Source: Hoylesella buccalis ATCC 35310 (GTDB taxonomy: Bacteria; Bacteroidota; Bacteroidia; Bacteroidales; Bacteroidaceae). Taken from it: DNA of 64,000 bases. Both the position numbers and the translations under genes were made by a program. The stretch lies in NCBI RefSeq assembly GCF_000177075.1, contig NZ_ADEG01000094.1, positions 1 through 64,000 on the forward strand, given 5' to 3'. Shown in pieces: positions 46,809-55,471 of the stretch. Position 1 is the first letter of the stretch. Each line of letters starts with the position of its first letter. The notes beneath the pieces were generated by a model. It had not been told where the DNA came from. It was given only the letters and a program-made list of their open reading frames with translations, and searched no databases.

Positions 46809-46825
46809 TTTTATGCGTATTTTTG
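46798..46825 (+). promoter_or_regulatory. Promoter of aroQ, inside the xerD 5' end
   Basis: TTG at 46798-46800 and TATTTTTG at 46818-46825, 17 bases apart, reading toward aroQ. The leader would be about 85 bases. Confidence 0.5.
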
Positions 46826-46891
46826 CAACATACACCTGCCACGCATTCACGCCGCATCAAAGAAAGAAAAGCGCGGGTGGCAGCAATACTG

Positions 46892-46899
46892 CAAAGATA
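46892..46899 (-). promoter_or_regulatory. Promoter -7 box of xerD
   Basis: TATCTTTG on the minus strand, about 84 bases before ATG 46808. It lies inside the aroQ leader, so the two divergent transcripts would overlap by about 50 bases at their 5' ends. Confidence 0.5.
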
Positions 46900-46916
46900 A
46901 ACAAATAAGGCGAATT

Positions 46917-47333
46917 ATGAAAATAATGATCATCAACGGCCCGAACCTCAACTTGCTGGGCAAACGGGAACCAGACATTTACGGCAACCGCTCGTTTGAC
47001 GAGTTTTTACAGAAGTTGCGCCACGATTTTACACAGATGGAGATTGATTATTACCAAAGCAACATCGAGGGTGAACTCATCGACAAGTTGCAAGAGGTGG
47101 GCTTTTCGTACGATGGCATCGTGCTCAACGCAGGTGCTTACACCCACACCAGCATTGCCTTGCTCGATTGTATCCGCTCGCTCACCACACCTGTCGTAGA
47201 GGTTCATATCTCGAACGTGCACGCCCGAGAGGAGTTTCGCCATAAAAGCATGATTTCATCGGCATGCCTTGGTGTCATTGCAGGCTTTGGGTTGAACTCG
47301 TACAAATTGGCCATCGAGGCAGTAGCTGGATAG
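46917..47333 (+). CDS. aroQ: 3-Dehydroquinate dehydratase, type II
   Basis: A 138-residue shikimate-pathway enzyme of the small dodecameric type II class. IINGPNLNLLGKREPDIYG carries the Asn and Arg active-site residues and the catalytic Tyr. LNAGAYTHTSIALLD and VEVHISNVHAREEFRHKS carry the catalytic His and lid Arg residues. Length is normal. The TAG stop is the first position of an 8-base repeat array. Confidence 0.95.
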   Translation: MKIMIINGPNLNLLGKREPDIYGNRSFDEFLQKLRHDFTQMEIDYYQSNIEGELIDKLQEVGFSYDGIVLNAGAYTHTSIALLDCIRSLTTPVVEVHISNVHAREEFRHKSMISSACLGVIAGFGLNSYKLAIEAVAG

Positions 47334-47550
47334 TTGATAAGTGTACAAGTTCACAAGTTGACAAGTTGACGAGTTAATGGCTTGCTAAAGGAATGAACTA
47401 GAAATAGCCCAACAAAACAACTATGGATAGTTGACAAGTTAACGAGTTCACAAGTTCACGAGTTAATGGCTTGTAAGAGGAATGATCATGAAATACTCCA
47501 ACAACAAAACTATCAACTTGTCAACTCGTAAACTTGTCAACTCGTAAACT
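47332..47550 (+). repeat. Gene-less 8-base repeat element between aroQ and the O-methyltransferase gene
   Basis: Three arrays of an 8-base unit AGTTNACR. Two are direct: 47332-47379 (six units) and 47429-47468 (five). One is inverted: 47511-47550 (five). The two direct arrays are each followed by a similar spacer (ATGGCTTG, GGAATGA, CAACA, AACTAT in order), so the whole is a duplication plus an inverted end. The inner end of the inverted array reads AGTTGATAG, as in the sdh element. The first array starts inside the aroQ stop codon. Confidence 0.85.
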
Positions 47551-47562
47551 AAATAACTACCT

Positions 47563-48204
47563 ATGGATACTGAATTAGAACGTTATCTGCTCGCACACAT
47601 TGATGCCGAAGGCGATTATCTATACCGCCTATATCGCGCCACAAACATCCATACTGTGCATGGACGCATGGCGAGTGGACATTTGCAAGGACGACTACTC
47701 AAGATGTTGGTGGAGATGATTCGGCCTAAGAATGTTTTAGAAGTAGGTACCTTCAGTGGCTACAGTGCCATTTGTATGGCAGAGGGATTGGGTGAAGATG
47801 GACAACTGTATACGTTTGAAATCAACGATGAAATGGAGGATTTTACACGACCATGGATAGAAGATAGTCCTGTGGCATCAAAGATTCAGTTCATCATTGG
47901 CGACGCAAACGTGGAAGCTCCTAAGCTAAATGTCGTGTTTGACATGGCGTTTATCGACGGCGACAAGCGCACCTATATAGAAACATTCGAAACGGTATTA
48001 AAGCTATTGCGGCCCGGTGGATTCATTCTTGCTGACAATACGTTGTGGGATGGGCATGTGATAGATCCGCACTATCAACACGATCAGCAAACACAAGGAA
48101 TCGTCCATTTCAACGATTTCATCGCTCAAGATGCACGAGTGGAAAAGGTTATCTTGCCCATTCGCGACGGTTTGACCATCATTAGGAAGAAGTTAAACGA
48201 ATGA
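47563..48204 (+). CDS. SAM-dependent O-methyltransferase
   Basis: A 213-residue class I methyltransferase of the caffeoyl-CoA/catechol O-methyltransferase type. VLEVGTFSGYSAICMAEGL binds SAM and YTFEINDEMEDF follows; FDMAFIDGDKRTYIE and FILADNTLWDGHVID carry the metal-binding Asp and Asn residues. The substrate is unknown. It begins 12 bases after the 8-base repeat element. Confidence 0.88.
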   Translation: MDTELERYLLAHIDAEGDYLYRLYRATNIHTVHGRMASGHLQGRLLKMLVEMIRPKNVLEVGTFSGYSAICMAEGLGEDGQLYTFEINDEMEDFTRPWIEDSPVASKIQFIIGDANVEAPKLNVVFDMAFIDGDKRTYIETFETVLKLLRPGGFILADNTLWDGHVIDPHYQHDQQTQGIVHFNDFIAQDARVEKVILPIRDGLTIIRKKLNE

Positions 48205-48238
48205 CAAGAAGCTCTTAAAAGGACAAACAGATGGGCTG

Positions 48239-49195
48239 TCACTTGATAATCCTTGATTGTCCAAACACATACCGTGCTATATGCAGCTTTTGTAAGGCAC
48301 ATGCAACGGCGAAACTGCCAACTACCGTAAACAGCAAAGCCACCAACATGAAAAGCATTCCTGACGGCTCGAACAACAGGTAAGATTGAAACAGCTTGGA
48401 AAGTACCGTAAACATGGGAGAGAAAAGCAACAGGATGAGTGAATTTCTACCGATGAAATGGGAGATTTTTGCCACTTCTTTGGGCAAATAGGGATACAGC
48501 CAAAGCAAGAAAGAGATAACGAAATACACGATGAGCATGCCCCCTATGGTGTGCCTTTGAAGTGCATTTGGCACACAAGTGGCAACCAACACAACACCTA
48601 TGAACGACCACCATGCGGGATGGAATGTATCAACGAATGGGCGATGATTCAGACGCAACGCGACACCTACACAAAAATACACAGCATTGATCCAAGTAAC
48701 AAGTCCCAAAAGTGCCAACACCCACAAACACAGTAACACGCCCAACAACATCAACACACGATGACGACCCGCAAATTGGGCTACTACATAAGTAACAATA
48801 CCACACAACATCAGCGTATGCAGGTACCAATAAGGCCCCAAAGGGTGTAAAAACAGTTTTTCAAGAAACAAACCGAAGGTGAGTTGCTGAATATGTTCAC
48901 GAATAGGTAAGATAGATGCCATGACCACATACCCGCTCTCCATCAGTAAATAGGGTACGAAAATCCACTGTATATAGCGCAAGAACTGCGGAACGGGCTT
49001 GTGTACATTGAGCAAGTAACCCGAAATAATGAGAAATCCAGGCATGTGAAATGTGTACACAAAAGCCTTGGCAACGGGATAGCGATTGCCAATATAGACA
49101 AGATGAAAGACTATCATCAAGAGAATAAACACACACTTGAGATAATCTAATTCCAAGATTCTTGCCCGAGGTTTTGTAGGAGAAGTAGTCACCAT
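48239..49195 (-). CDS. Acyltransferase-3 family integral membrane protein
   Basis: A 318-residue membrane protein of about ten helices, recognised as acyltransferase 3, which O-acetylates or O-acylates cell-surface polysaccharides. It begins with LELDYLKCVFILLMIVFHL, where the family His is present, and has TFHMPGFLIISGYLL and LGPYWYLHTLMLCG. An ATG at 49201 overlaps the promoter box; the second ATG at 49195 is at the predicted transcription start, so the mRNA may be leaderless. No polysaccharide cluster is nearby. Confidence 0.8.
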   Translation of the reverse strand: MVTTSPTKPRARILELDYLKCVFILLMIVFHLVYIGNRYPVAKAFVYTFHMPGFLIISGYLLNVHKPVPQFLRYIQWIFVPYLLMESGYVVMASILPIREHIQQLTFGLFLEKLFLHPLGPYWYLHTLMLCGIVTYVVAQFAGRHRVLMLLGVLLCLWVLALLGLVTWINAVYFCVGVALRLNHRPFVDTFHPAWWSFIGVVLVATCVPNALQRHTIGGMLIVYFVISFLLWLYPYLPKEVAKISHFIGRNSLILLLFSPMFTVLSKLFQSYLLFEPSGMLFMLVALLFTVVGSFAVACALQKLHIARYVFGQSRIIK

Positions 49196-49200
49196 CGCCA

Positions 49201-49230
49201 CAAAAATACGAAAAAAGAATTAATTGTCAA
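49201..49230 (-). promoter_or_regulatory. Promoter of the acyltransferase gene
   Basis: TATTTTTG at 49201-49208 and TTG at 49228-49230 on the minus strand, 19 bases apart. The -7 box abuts the first ATG. The TTGTCAA at 49224-49230 serves both strands. Confidence 0.6.
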
Positions 49231-49248
49231 CTATTATAATTATCTTTG
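49224..49248 (+). promoter_or_regulatory. Promoter of rbfA
   Basis: TATCTTTG at 49241-49248 with TTG at 49224-49226, only 14 bases away, so the -33 element is uncertain. The leader is about 44 bases. Confidence 0.5.
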
Positions 49249-49298
49249 TCTTCCACTAAGTTTTCCACTAAATTATACACCCTTAAGATACAAGTATT

Positions 49299-49634
49299 AT
49301 GCAAGAGACAAGACAAAACCGCATTGCGCGACTGCTTCAAAAAGAACTCGCCATCATATTTCAATCGCAAACAAGAGCTACCCATGGTGTCATGGTAAGT
49401 GTTACCCGGGTACGTGTCAGTCCTGATTTGAGCATTTGCACCGCCTATTTAAGTATATTTCCATCAGAAAAAGCGGAGGAAATCATTAAGAACATCACGG
49501 CAAATGAGAAAACCATTCGTTACGACTTGGGTACACGGGTACGCAATCAGTTGCGTATTGTTCCCGAATTGCGTTTCTTCATCGACGACAGCCTTGACTA
49601 TATCGAGCACATCGACGAACTGTTGAAGAAATAA
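49299..49634 (+). CDS. rbfA: Ribosome-binding factor A
   Basis: A 111-residue KH-like protein that binds the 30S subunit and helps 16S rRNA 5'-end maturation. RQNRIARLLQKELAIIFQ at the start, then VSVTRVRVSPDLSICTAYLS and the RNQLRIVPELRFFIDDSLDY segment, are the family pattern. Length is normal. It is 32 bases before the permease gene and probably co-transcribed. Confidence 0.93.
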   Translation: MQETRQNRIARLLQKELAIIFQSQTRATHGVMVSVTRVRVSPDLSICTAYLSIFPSEKAEEIIKNITANEKTIRYDLGTRVRNQLRIVPELRFFIDDSLDYIEHIDELLKK

Positions 49635-49666
49635 ATCGACGACTCAGAGCACAAATATTCCAGTAA

Positions 49667-50902
49667 ATGAACTTCCCTTTATTTGTCGCACGTCGTTATC
49701 TCTTTTCAAAAAAGAGCACGAATGCCATCAATGTCATCTCCATCATCTCCATGATAGGCGTGGCGGTGGCAACGATGGCATTGGTCATTGTGATGAGTGT
49801 TTTCAACGGTTTTCATGACTTGGTGGCCTCTTTTCTGACCAACTTCGACCCACAACTCGAAGTGGTTCCTACGGAAGGGAAATCAGCCAATGCCAACGAC
49901 CCGTTGCTCACGAAGGTTAAACAACTTCGCCAGGTGGATGTAGCCACAGAGAATGTGGAGGACATGGCAATGGCCATGTATGGCGACAAACTAACTATGG
50001 TGACCATCAAAGGCGTGGATGACAATTTTGATAAGCTCACCCACATCAAGGAAATCCTATATGGCGACGGCGAATATGAATTGCACGCCGGCAATTTGGA
50101 GTATGGTATCATCGGCATTCGACTGGCTCAAACACTTGATGTAGGCGCAACTTGGAACGGTTACCTCAAGATCTACGCACCCAAACGGTCAGGACAACTG
50201 GACATGAGTAATCCTGCCAGCGGGTTTGCGGTAGACTCTCTTCTGTCACCAGGCGTGGTGTTCTCGGTGAATCAAGCCAGATATGACAAGGGACATATAC
50301 TCACTTCCATTGAATTTGCACGCAACCTCTTTGACATGAAGGGGCGCATCTCCTCACTTGAACTCCGGCTTCAAGAGAACTGTAACCTTAAGGAGGTGAA
50401 GAAAGAGATACAGGCTATCGTGGGAAGTCGGTACAAGGTGCTTGACCGTTTTGAACAACAAGCGGACACATTCAAGATTATGCAGATAGAGAAAATTATC
50501 GCTTATTTCTTCCTTACGTTCATCTTGATTGTGGCATGCTTTAACATCATCGGCTCGCTTTCCATGCTCATGATTGACAAGAAGAACGACGTGGTGACGT
50601 TAAGAAACATCGGAGCCAGTGACAAACAAATCACTAAAATCTTTCTTTTCGAAGGCCGAATGATTTCAGTCATAGGCGCTCTCATAGGCATTCTGTTGGG
50701 TTTGCTGCTCTGTTGGCTTCAACAAACCTTCGGTTTCGTATCACTTGGGCAAAGATCTGGTGACTTTGTTGTCAATGCTTACCCCGTTAGTGTCCACTAT
50801 TTAGATATCTTGTTCATCTTCATCACCGTCATAGCAGTTGGTTGGATGGCGGTATGGTATCCCGTAAGATACTTTAGTAAACGCCTGCTCGCCAATCATT
50901 AA
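49667..50902 (+). CDS. LolC/LolE-type ABC transporter permease (FtsX family)
   Basis: A 411-residue permease with one N-terminal membrane helix (about 20-50), a periplasmic MacB-like domain (about 55-265) and three C-terminal helices (about 275-300, 325-350, 375-400), the LolC/E layout. It begins NFPLFVARRYLFSKKSTNAI, typical of Bacteroidota LolE-like proteins; LolCDE extracts lipoproteins from the inner membrane. No ATPase gene is next to it, as is common in this lineage. Confidence 0.85.
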   Translation: MNFPLFVARRYLFSKKSTNAINVISIISMIGVAVATMALVIVMSVFNGFHDLVASFLTNFDPQLEVVPTEGKSANANDPLLTKVKQLRQVDVATENVEDMAMAMYGDKLTMVTIKGVDDNFDKLTHIKEILYGDGEYELHAGNLEYGIIGIRLAQTLDVGATWNGYLKIYAPKRSGQLDMSNPASGFAVDSLLSPGVVFSVNQARYDKGHILTSIEFARNLFDMKGRISSLELRLQENCNLKEVKKEIQAIVGSRYKVLDRFEQQADTFKIMQIEKIIAYFFLTFILIVACFNIIGSLSMLMIDKKNDVVTLRNIGASDKQITKIFLFEGRMISVIGALIGILLGLLLCWLQQTFGFVSLGQRSGDFVVNAYPVSVHYLDILFIFITVIAVGWMAVWYPVRYFSKRLLANH

Positions 50903-50953
50903 ACCACGAACAAGCATCTACTTGGTGCGTCACCTTATGATGAACATTATAAA

Positions 50954-50983
50954 AGCCCATACGTCAAAGAGAACGTATGGGCT
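50954..50983. terminator. Shared terminator between the permease and sdhB genes
   Basis: An 11-pair stem (AGCCCATACGT at 50954-50964 with ACGTATGGGCT at 50973-50983) and 8-base loop between convergent stops. AT-rich on both sides. Confidence 0.75.
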
Positions 50984-51049
50984 ATATTTATGAGTTTTTG
51001 AATTGCAAATACGCTCGACTAAATCGTGAATTTACAAAACAAGCACTGC

Positions 51050-51808
51050 TTAATCCTTAAACTTTGCCGTGATGTATTCACGGTTCAGTCGTGCGATGTT
51101 AGCAATCGACTCGTTCTTTGGACACACGGCTTCACATGAACGAGTGTTGGTACAGTTACCAAATCCCAACTCATCCATCTTGAGAACCATAGCTTTGGCA
51201 CGCTTGGCAGCCTCTGGACGGCCTTGTGGTAACAGGGCCAACTGGCTAACTTTGGAGCTAACGAAGAGCATGGCAGAGCCGTTCTTACATGCGGCTACGC
51301 AGGCTCCACAACCGATGCATGAAGCACAATCCATGGCCTCATCGGCCTTATCCTTTGGAATAAGGATGGAATTGGCATCCTGTGCCTGTCCTGTACGAAT
51401 GGTATTGTAGCCACCGGCAGCGATGATTTTGTCGAAAGCGTTACGGTCTACCATACAATCCTTGATGACAGGGAAACCTGCCGAACGCCAAGGTTCCACA
51501 GTAATGACATCGCCATCGTTGAAACGACGCATGTACAACTGGCACGTTGTGGCTCCACGTTCGGTCTTTCCGTGTGGCACACCATTGATATAAAGTGAGC
51601 ACATACCGCAAATACCTTCACGACAGTCGTGATCGAAAACAAATGGTTCTTTCCCATCCTCTATGAGTTCCTCGTTGAGGATGTCAAGCATTTCGAGGAA
51701 AGAAGTATCGTCAGGGATATTCTTCATCTCGTGAGTGTCAAAATGTCCCTTGTCTTTAGGACCGTTCTGACGCCAAAATTTAATTGTAAAACTTATATTT
51801 TTTGACAT
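51050..51808 (-). CDS. sdhB: Succinate dehydrogenase/fumarate reductase iron-sulfur subunit
   Basis: A 252-residue iron-sulfur subunit. The [2Fe-2S] site reads CREGICGMCSLYINGVPHG (about 62-80), and the C-terminal ferredoxin domain has CASCIGCGACVAACKNG and NTRSCEAVCPKNES for the other clusters. In anaerobic Bacteroidales this complex works mainly as a quinol:fumarate reductase, making succinate. It should follow sdhA directly, but here it is separated from sdhA by a 586-base insert with its own gene. Confidence 0.95.
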   Translation of the reverse strand: MSKNISFTIKFWRQNGPKDKGHFDTHEMKNIPDDTSFLEMLDILNEELIEDGKEPFVFDHDCREGICGMCSLYINGVPHGKTERGATTCQLYMRRFNDGDVITVEPWRSAGFPVIKDCMVDRNAFDKIIAAGGYNTIRTGQAQDANSILIPKDKADEAMDCASCIGCGACVAACKNGSAMLFVSSKVSQLALLPQGRPEAAKRAKAMVLKMDELGFGNCTNTRSCEAVCPKNESIANIARLNREYITAKFKD

Positions 51809-51824
51809 GGCTTGTATTTTTTTT

Positions 51825-51865
51825 AGTTTACGAGTTTACGAGTTGACAAGTTGACAAGCTGATAG
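51825..51865 (+). repeat. Left terminal 8-base repeat array of the sdh element
   Basis: Five units of AGTTKACR type in exact 8-base register, ending inward AGCTGATAG. In RNA it can pair with the right array. Confidence 0.85.
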
Positions 51866-51938
51866 ACTTTTTTCAATAGTTACAAGATATTTATAGATAG
51901 CTATATATTTTAATGCAACGGTTTGATGAATATTTTGT

Positions 51939-52304
51939 CTATTGTTGTTGACTTTTAATGAGTGCTGTTAGCATTTTTAAGACTTCTACATTTAATTGAT
52001 AAAGTTCTTGATAAACCTCCAAATCAATAATAAAGCCCAGCTCTTTACAGAGAATAATTTGAGTATCCAATTCAGAAGCTGAACCCAAAGCTATATATAA
52101 GAAATGTAACAACTCTTTTGTTGTTCCTCTTCCATAACCTTCGGCTATGTTCGAAGGTATTGAAATTGCAGCTCTACGCATTTGAGAGGAGATTCCCATG
52201 AGTTCTTCATGTGGAAAACATCTCGTTACTTGATAAATCCTTTTCACAAGAATGATGCTCTTTTGCCAAACAATCAAGTCTTTGTGCGTAGATTTCATAT
52301 CCAA
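51939..52304 (-). CDS. Four-helix-bundle protein (S23/IVS type)
   Basis: A 121-residue protein of the four helix bundle/S23 family (TIGR02436). The signature is nearly complete: DLIVWQKSIILVKRIYQVT, QMRRAAISIPSNIAEGYGRG, TKELLHFLYIALGSASELD and TQIILCKELGF. The family is known from intervening sequences in 23S rRNA of Leptospira and Coxiella, as the Avd accessory protein of diversity-generating retroelements, and as many stand-alone genes of unknown function. It probably binds nucleic acid. Here it reads in the same direction as sdhCAB, lies between inverted repeat arrays, and has no promoter box of its own that I can see, so it is likely expressed from the sdh transcript. No reverse transcriptase is nearby. 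Confidence 0.9.
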   Translation of the reverse strand: MDMKSTHKDLIVWQKSIILVKRIYQVTRCFPHEELMGISSQMRRAAISIPSNIAEGYGRGTTKELLHFLYIALGSASELDTQIILCKELGFIIDLEVYQELYQLNVEVLKMLTALIKSQQQ

Positions 52305-52346
52305 TTCGGATTACATATTAGCTATGAGAAGAACCTCACGAATTCA

Positions 52347-52395
52347 CTATCATCTTGTCTACTCGTCAGCTTGTTAACTCGTCAACTCATCAATT
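52347..52395 (-). repeat. Right terminal 8-base repeat array of the sdh element
   Basis: Six 8-base units in exact register, reading inward on the minus strand to AGATGATAG. It begins within one base of the sdhA stop codon. Confidence 0.85.
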
Positions 52396-54374
52396 TAATT
52401 CTTATAATTACGTGTTTGTACCTTGATGGCCTCGTACTCGAGTGGCTCTTTGAGCAGCTCGGGGGCGGTTTCATCATTGTTCTGGTACTTCCAACAACCT
52501 ACATAGAAATAGTTTTCATCGTCACGCTTTGCCTCTCCCTCAGGTGTTTGGTACTCCTCACGGAAGTGACCTCCACAACTCTCATTACGAGAGATGGCAT
52601 CGTAAGCAACGAGTTCGCCCATCAATAAGAAATCACGCAAATGGATAGCTTTATCCAACTCAACGTTCAGACCTTCCTTAGAACCTGGAATAAACAGGTT
52701 GGTATCGAACTCTTTACGTAAGTCTGCTATCATCTTCAAACCTTCTTCAAGACCTTCCTTGGTACGACCCATTCCCACGTGTTCCCACATGATGTGACCC
52801 AACTCCTTGTGAATAGAATCGACAGAGCGCTTACCCTTGATGTTCATCAAACGGTCAATCTCTGCTTGTACCTTCTTTTCTGCCTCTTCAAACTCTGGAA
52901 GATCGGTAGAAAGACGTGGCCAAACAGCTTGGTCTGCCAAATAATTTTGAATGGTGTATGGCAACACAAAATAACCATCTGCCAAACCTTGCATCAACGC
53001 TGAAGCTCCCAAGCGGTTAGCACCATGATCAGAGAAGTTGCATTCACCGATGGCAAACAGTCCTGCGACAGAGGTCATCAACTCGTAATCTACCCAGATA
53101 CCACCCATGGTATAATGGATAGCGGGGAAGATCATCATGGGCTTGTAGTACTTTTCACCATTGATTTCGTTCGCCATGTCACCGGGGAATACGTCAGTAA
53201 TCTCTTCATACATCTCGAAGAGGTTTCCATAACGCTGCATGATTTCATCAAGTCCCAATCGATTGATCGACTCAGAGAAGTCGAGGAACACAGCCAAACC
53301 AGTGTTGTTCACACCAAAGCCCTTATCGCAACGCTCCTTCGCAGCACGCGAAGCCACATCACGAGGCACTAAGTTACCAAATGCTGGGTAGCGACGCTCC
53401 AAGTAGTAGTCGCGATCCTCCTCTGGTATTTCCCAGCCTTGTTTCGTTCCTGCCTGCAATGCCTTGGCATCTTCAATCTTCTTAGGAACCCAAATACGTC
53501 CGTCGTTACGCAACGATTCTGACATCAACGTCAGCTTCGACTGCTTGTCACCATGTACAGGAATACAGGTGGGGTGAATCTGTACATACGAAGGGTTAGC
53601 AAAATAAGCTCCCTTACGGTAGCACTGAACAGCAGCAGTACAGTTACATCCCATTGCATTGGTAGAAAGGAAATAAGCATTTCCGTATCCGCCAGTGGCG
53701 ATTACTACAGCATTGGCAGAGAATCTTTCTAACTTACCAGTCACCAAATTCTTGGCAATGATACCACGAGCACGACCGTCAATGATGACTACGTCCTCCA
53801 TCTCGTAACGCGTATAGAGCTTTACTTTGCCTGCATGTACTTGACACATCAGTGATGAGTAAGCACCTAACAGCAGCTGTTGACCTGTTTGGCCTTTGGC
53901 ATAGAACGTTCTACTTACCTGTGCACCACCAAACGAACGGTTGGCGAGCATGCCACCGTATTCACGAGCGAATGGTACGCCTTGTGCCACACATTGGTCG
54001 ATGATAGCATTCGACACCTCTGCCAAACGGTAAACGTTAGCTTCGCGAGCACGATAGTCGCCACCTTTTACGGTATCATAGAACAAACGATAAACAGAGT
54101 CACCATCATTCTGATAATCCTTGGCAGCATTGATACCTCCTTGTGCAGCGATAGAGTGTGCACGGCGAGGCGAGTCTTGAATACAAAAATTGAAAACGTT
54201 GAATCCCATCTCGCCCAATGAAGCGGCGGCACTGGCACCTGCTAAGCCTGTACCAACAACGATGACATCCAATTTTAATTTATTCTTTGGGTTAACCAAA
54301 CGCTGGTGAGCCTTGTAATTGGTCCACTTCTCAGCTACTGGTCCTTCAGGTATTTTTGAATTTATTTGTGTCAT
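52395..54374 (-). CDS. sdhA: Succinate dehydrogenase/fumarate reductase flavoprotein subunit
   Basis: A 659-residue FAD subunit. [19 protein letters not shown] binds [18 protein letters not shown] holds the flavin-linked His; [16 protein letters not shown] and [19 protein letters not shown] are active-site and FAD segments. The length and the long C-terminal region are those of the Bacteroidota/epsilon single-cytochrome type. It follows sdhC by 34 bases and is followed by the mobile element instead of sdhB. Confidence 0.96.
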   Translation of the reverse strand: MTQINSKIPEGPVAEKWTNYKAHQRLVNPKNKLKLDVIVVGTGLAGASAAASLGEMGFNVFNFCIQDSPRRAHSIAAQGGINAAKDYQNDGDSVYRLFYDTVKGGDYRAREANVYRLAEVSNAIIDQCVAQGVPFAREYGGMLANRSFGGAQVSRTFYAKGQTGQQLLLGAYSSLMCQVHAGKVKLYTRYEMEDVVIIDGRARGIIAKNLVTGKLERFSANAVVIATGGYGNAYFLSTNAMGCNCTAAVQCYRKGAYFANPSYVQIHPTCIPVHGDKQSKLTLMSESLRNDGRIWVPKKIEDAKALQAGTKQGWEIPEEDRDYYLERRYPAFGNLVPRDVASRAAKERCDKGFGVNNTGLAVFLDFSESINRLGLDEIMQRYGNLFEMYEEITDVFPGDMANEINGEKYYKPMMIFPAIHYTMGGIWVDYELMTSVAGLFAIGECNFSDHGANRLGASALMQGLADGYFVLPYTIQNYLADQAVWPRLSTDLPEFEEAEKKVQAEIDRLMNIKGKRSVDSIHKELGHIMWEHVGMGRTKEGLEEGLKMIADLRKEFDTNLFIPGSKEGLNVELDKAIHLRDFLLMGELVAYDAISRNESCGGHFREEYQTPEGEAKRDDENYFYVGCWKYQNNDETAPELLKEPLEYEAIKVQTRNYKN

Positions 54375-54408
54375 AATATTCTTCCTTACATGTAATCAGA
54401 TTAAACAA

Positions 54409-55095
54409 TTACGCACAGCACAAACTTGGCGCGCAGCCAAAGGCAAATGCGAGAACAACAACAAGGAAGCCCAGCATCAGCAACGTGGCGTACACCTCGC
54501 CGATGGTCTTCCATCGATTGAACCAGATTTTGTTGCTGATTCCAAGTGTTTGCATCGCACTCCAGAAGCCATGCGTGAGGTGGAACCAGATGGCAACCAG
54601 CCAAATGACATACAGCACCACGTACAGAGGTTGTGCGAATGTTTCACGAATGTAACCAAATCCGTCAGCAGGATTGCCTAACGGGTCGGCAATGTGAAAG
54701 ATCTCGGCAAACATCATGTTGTACCAGAAATTGTACAAGTGAAGAAGTAAGCCCAAAAGAATGATGATGCCTAACACCAACATGTTTTGAGATGCCCACT
54801 CTACCTTAGAGCTTCTTTGCGTAACGGCATAACGTTCGTTGCCGCGAGCCCGCAGGTTTTGTGCCGTCAGGATGAATGCGTAGACGATATGACAAACAAC
54901 CAAAGCTGCAAGTGCTATCGTAGCCACCACCGCATACCAGTTGGCACCCAAAAGTTCACAAATCATGTTGTACGCTTCTCCTGAAAAGAGGGCGACAACA
55001 TTCATTGACATGTGAAATGTCAGGAACAGAATAAGCGCAATGCCGGTAACCGACATGACCACTTTTCTACCAATAGATGAATTGATTAACCACAT
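54409..55095 (-). CDS. sdhC: Succinate dehydrogenase/fumarate reductase cytochrome b subunit
   Basis: A 228-residue cytochrome b subunit with five membrane helices, the type B (single anchor, two haem) form. Haem-ligand His residues are placed in LILFLTFHMSMNV, LVVCHIVYAF, LHLYNFWYNM and WFHLTHGFWSAMQTL. The start MWLINSSIGRKVVMSVTG is chosen over an ATG at 55194 because it begins the conserved region. First gene of the operon. Confidence 0.92.
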   Translation of the reverse strand: MWLINSSIGRKVVMSVTGIALILFLTFHMSMNVVALFSGEAYNMICELLGANWYAVVATIALAALVVCHIVYAFILTAQNLRARGNERYAVTQRSSKVEWASQNMLVLGIIILLGLLLHLYNFWYNMMFAEIFHIADPLGNPADGFGYIRETFAQPLYVVLYVIWLVAIWFHLTHGFWSAMQTLGISNKIWFNRWKTIGEVYATLLMLGFLVVVLAFAFGCAPSLCCA

Positions 55096-55233
55096 AAATG
55101 ATTGATAATTAAAGTATTTAAATGTTAGTATATTGATGTGTGCGTTTAAATAGTTGTTCCTTGGCTGGTGTTCTTTACAAGTGTTCATCATCAAACATCC
55201 TCATTTTTAGGTATCAGATACCGCTAGCCGTTG

Positions 55234-55265
55234 CAAAAATACTACAATTTAATGATAACTCAAAG
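55234..55265 (-). promoter_or_regulatory. Promoter of the sdhCAB operon
   Basis: TATTTTTG (55234-55241) and CTTTG (55261-55265) on the minus strand, 19 bases apart. The leader is about 132 bases and holds a small hairpin (GGTAT/ATACC, 55210-55222). Confidence 0.6.
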
Positions 55266-55471
55266 CTTTTCGTTAAAAATACGAGAAAACTCATCAAGGG
55301 GCCGAGAAAGACAAAGATGAGGAACCGATTTTACGCAGATACGACTTAACGAAAACAGCAAGAAAACGTGAAAAAAGTTTCACGAACGACCCACAGTCTT
55401 TAACACATTCGCTGAAGAAAGAGCCACCTATCGACAGAGAAAGAACTATCTATCGCCAAAGGGAGCACAAT

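Larger units (their letters stand above)
51824..52395 (-). mobile_element. Putative mobile element: four-helix-bundle gene between inverted 8-base repeat arrays
   Basis: A unit of about 572 bases separates sdhA from sdhB, genes that are otherwise adjacent in this operon type. Its ends are arrays of an 8-base unit in inverted orientation. Left, 51824-51865: AGTTTACG twice, AGTTGACA twice, AGCTGATAG. Right, minus strand 52395-52347: AATTGATG, AGTTGACG, AGTTAACA, AGCTGACG, AGTAGACA, AGATGATAG. The last five units agree at 34 of 41 positions and both end TGATAG inward. The right end starts at the sdhA stop codon. No target-site duplication could be made out. Confidence 0.65.

Noticed and set aside
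47332..47550. CRISPR array
   Set aside because: The units are 8 bases with no spacers of constant length, no leader and no cas genes in the window.
51939..52304. Avd gene of a diversity-generating retroelement
   Set aside because: There is no reverse transcriptase, template or variable repeat nearby; only the four-helix-bundle gene is present.
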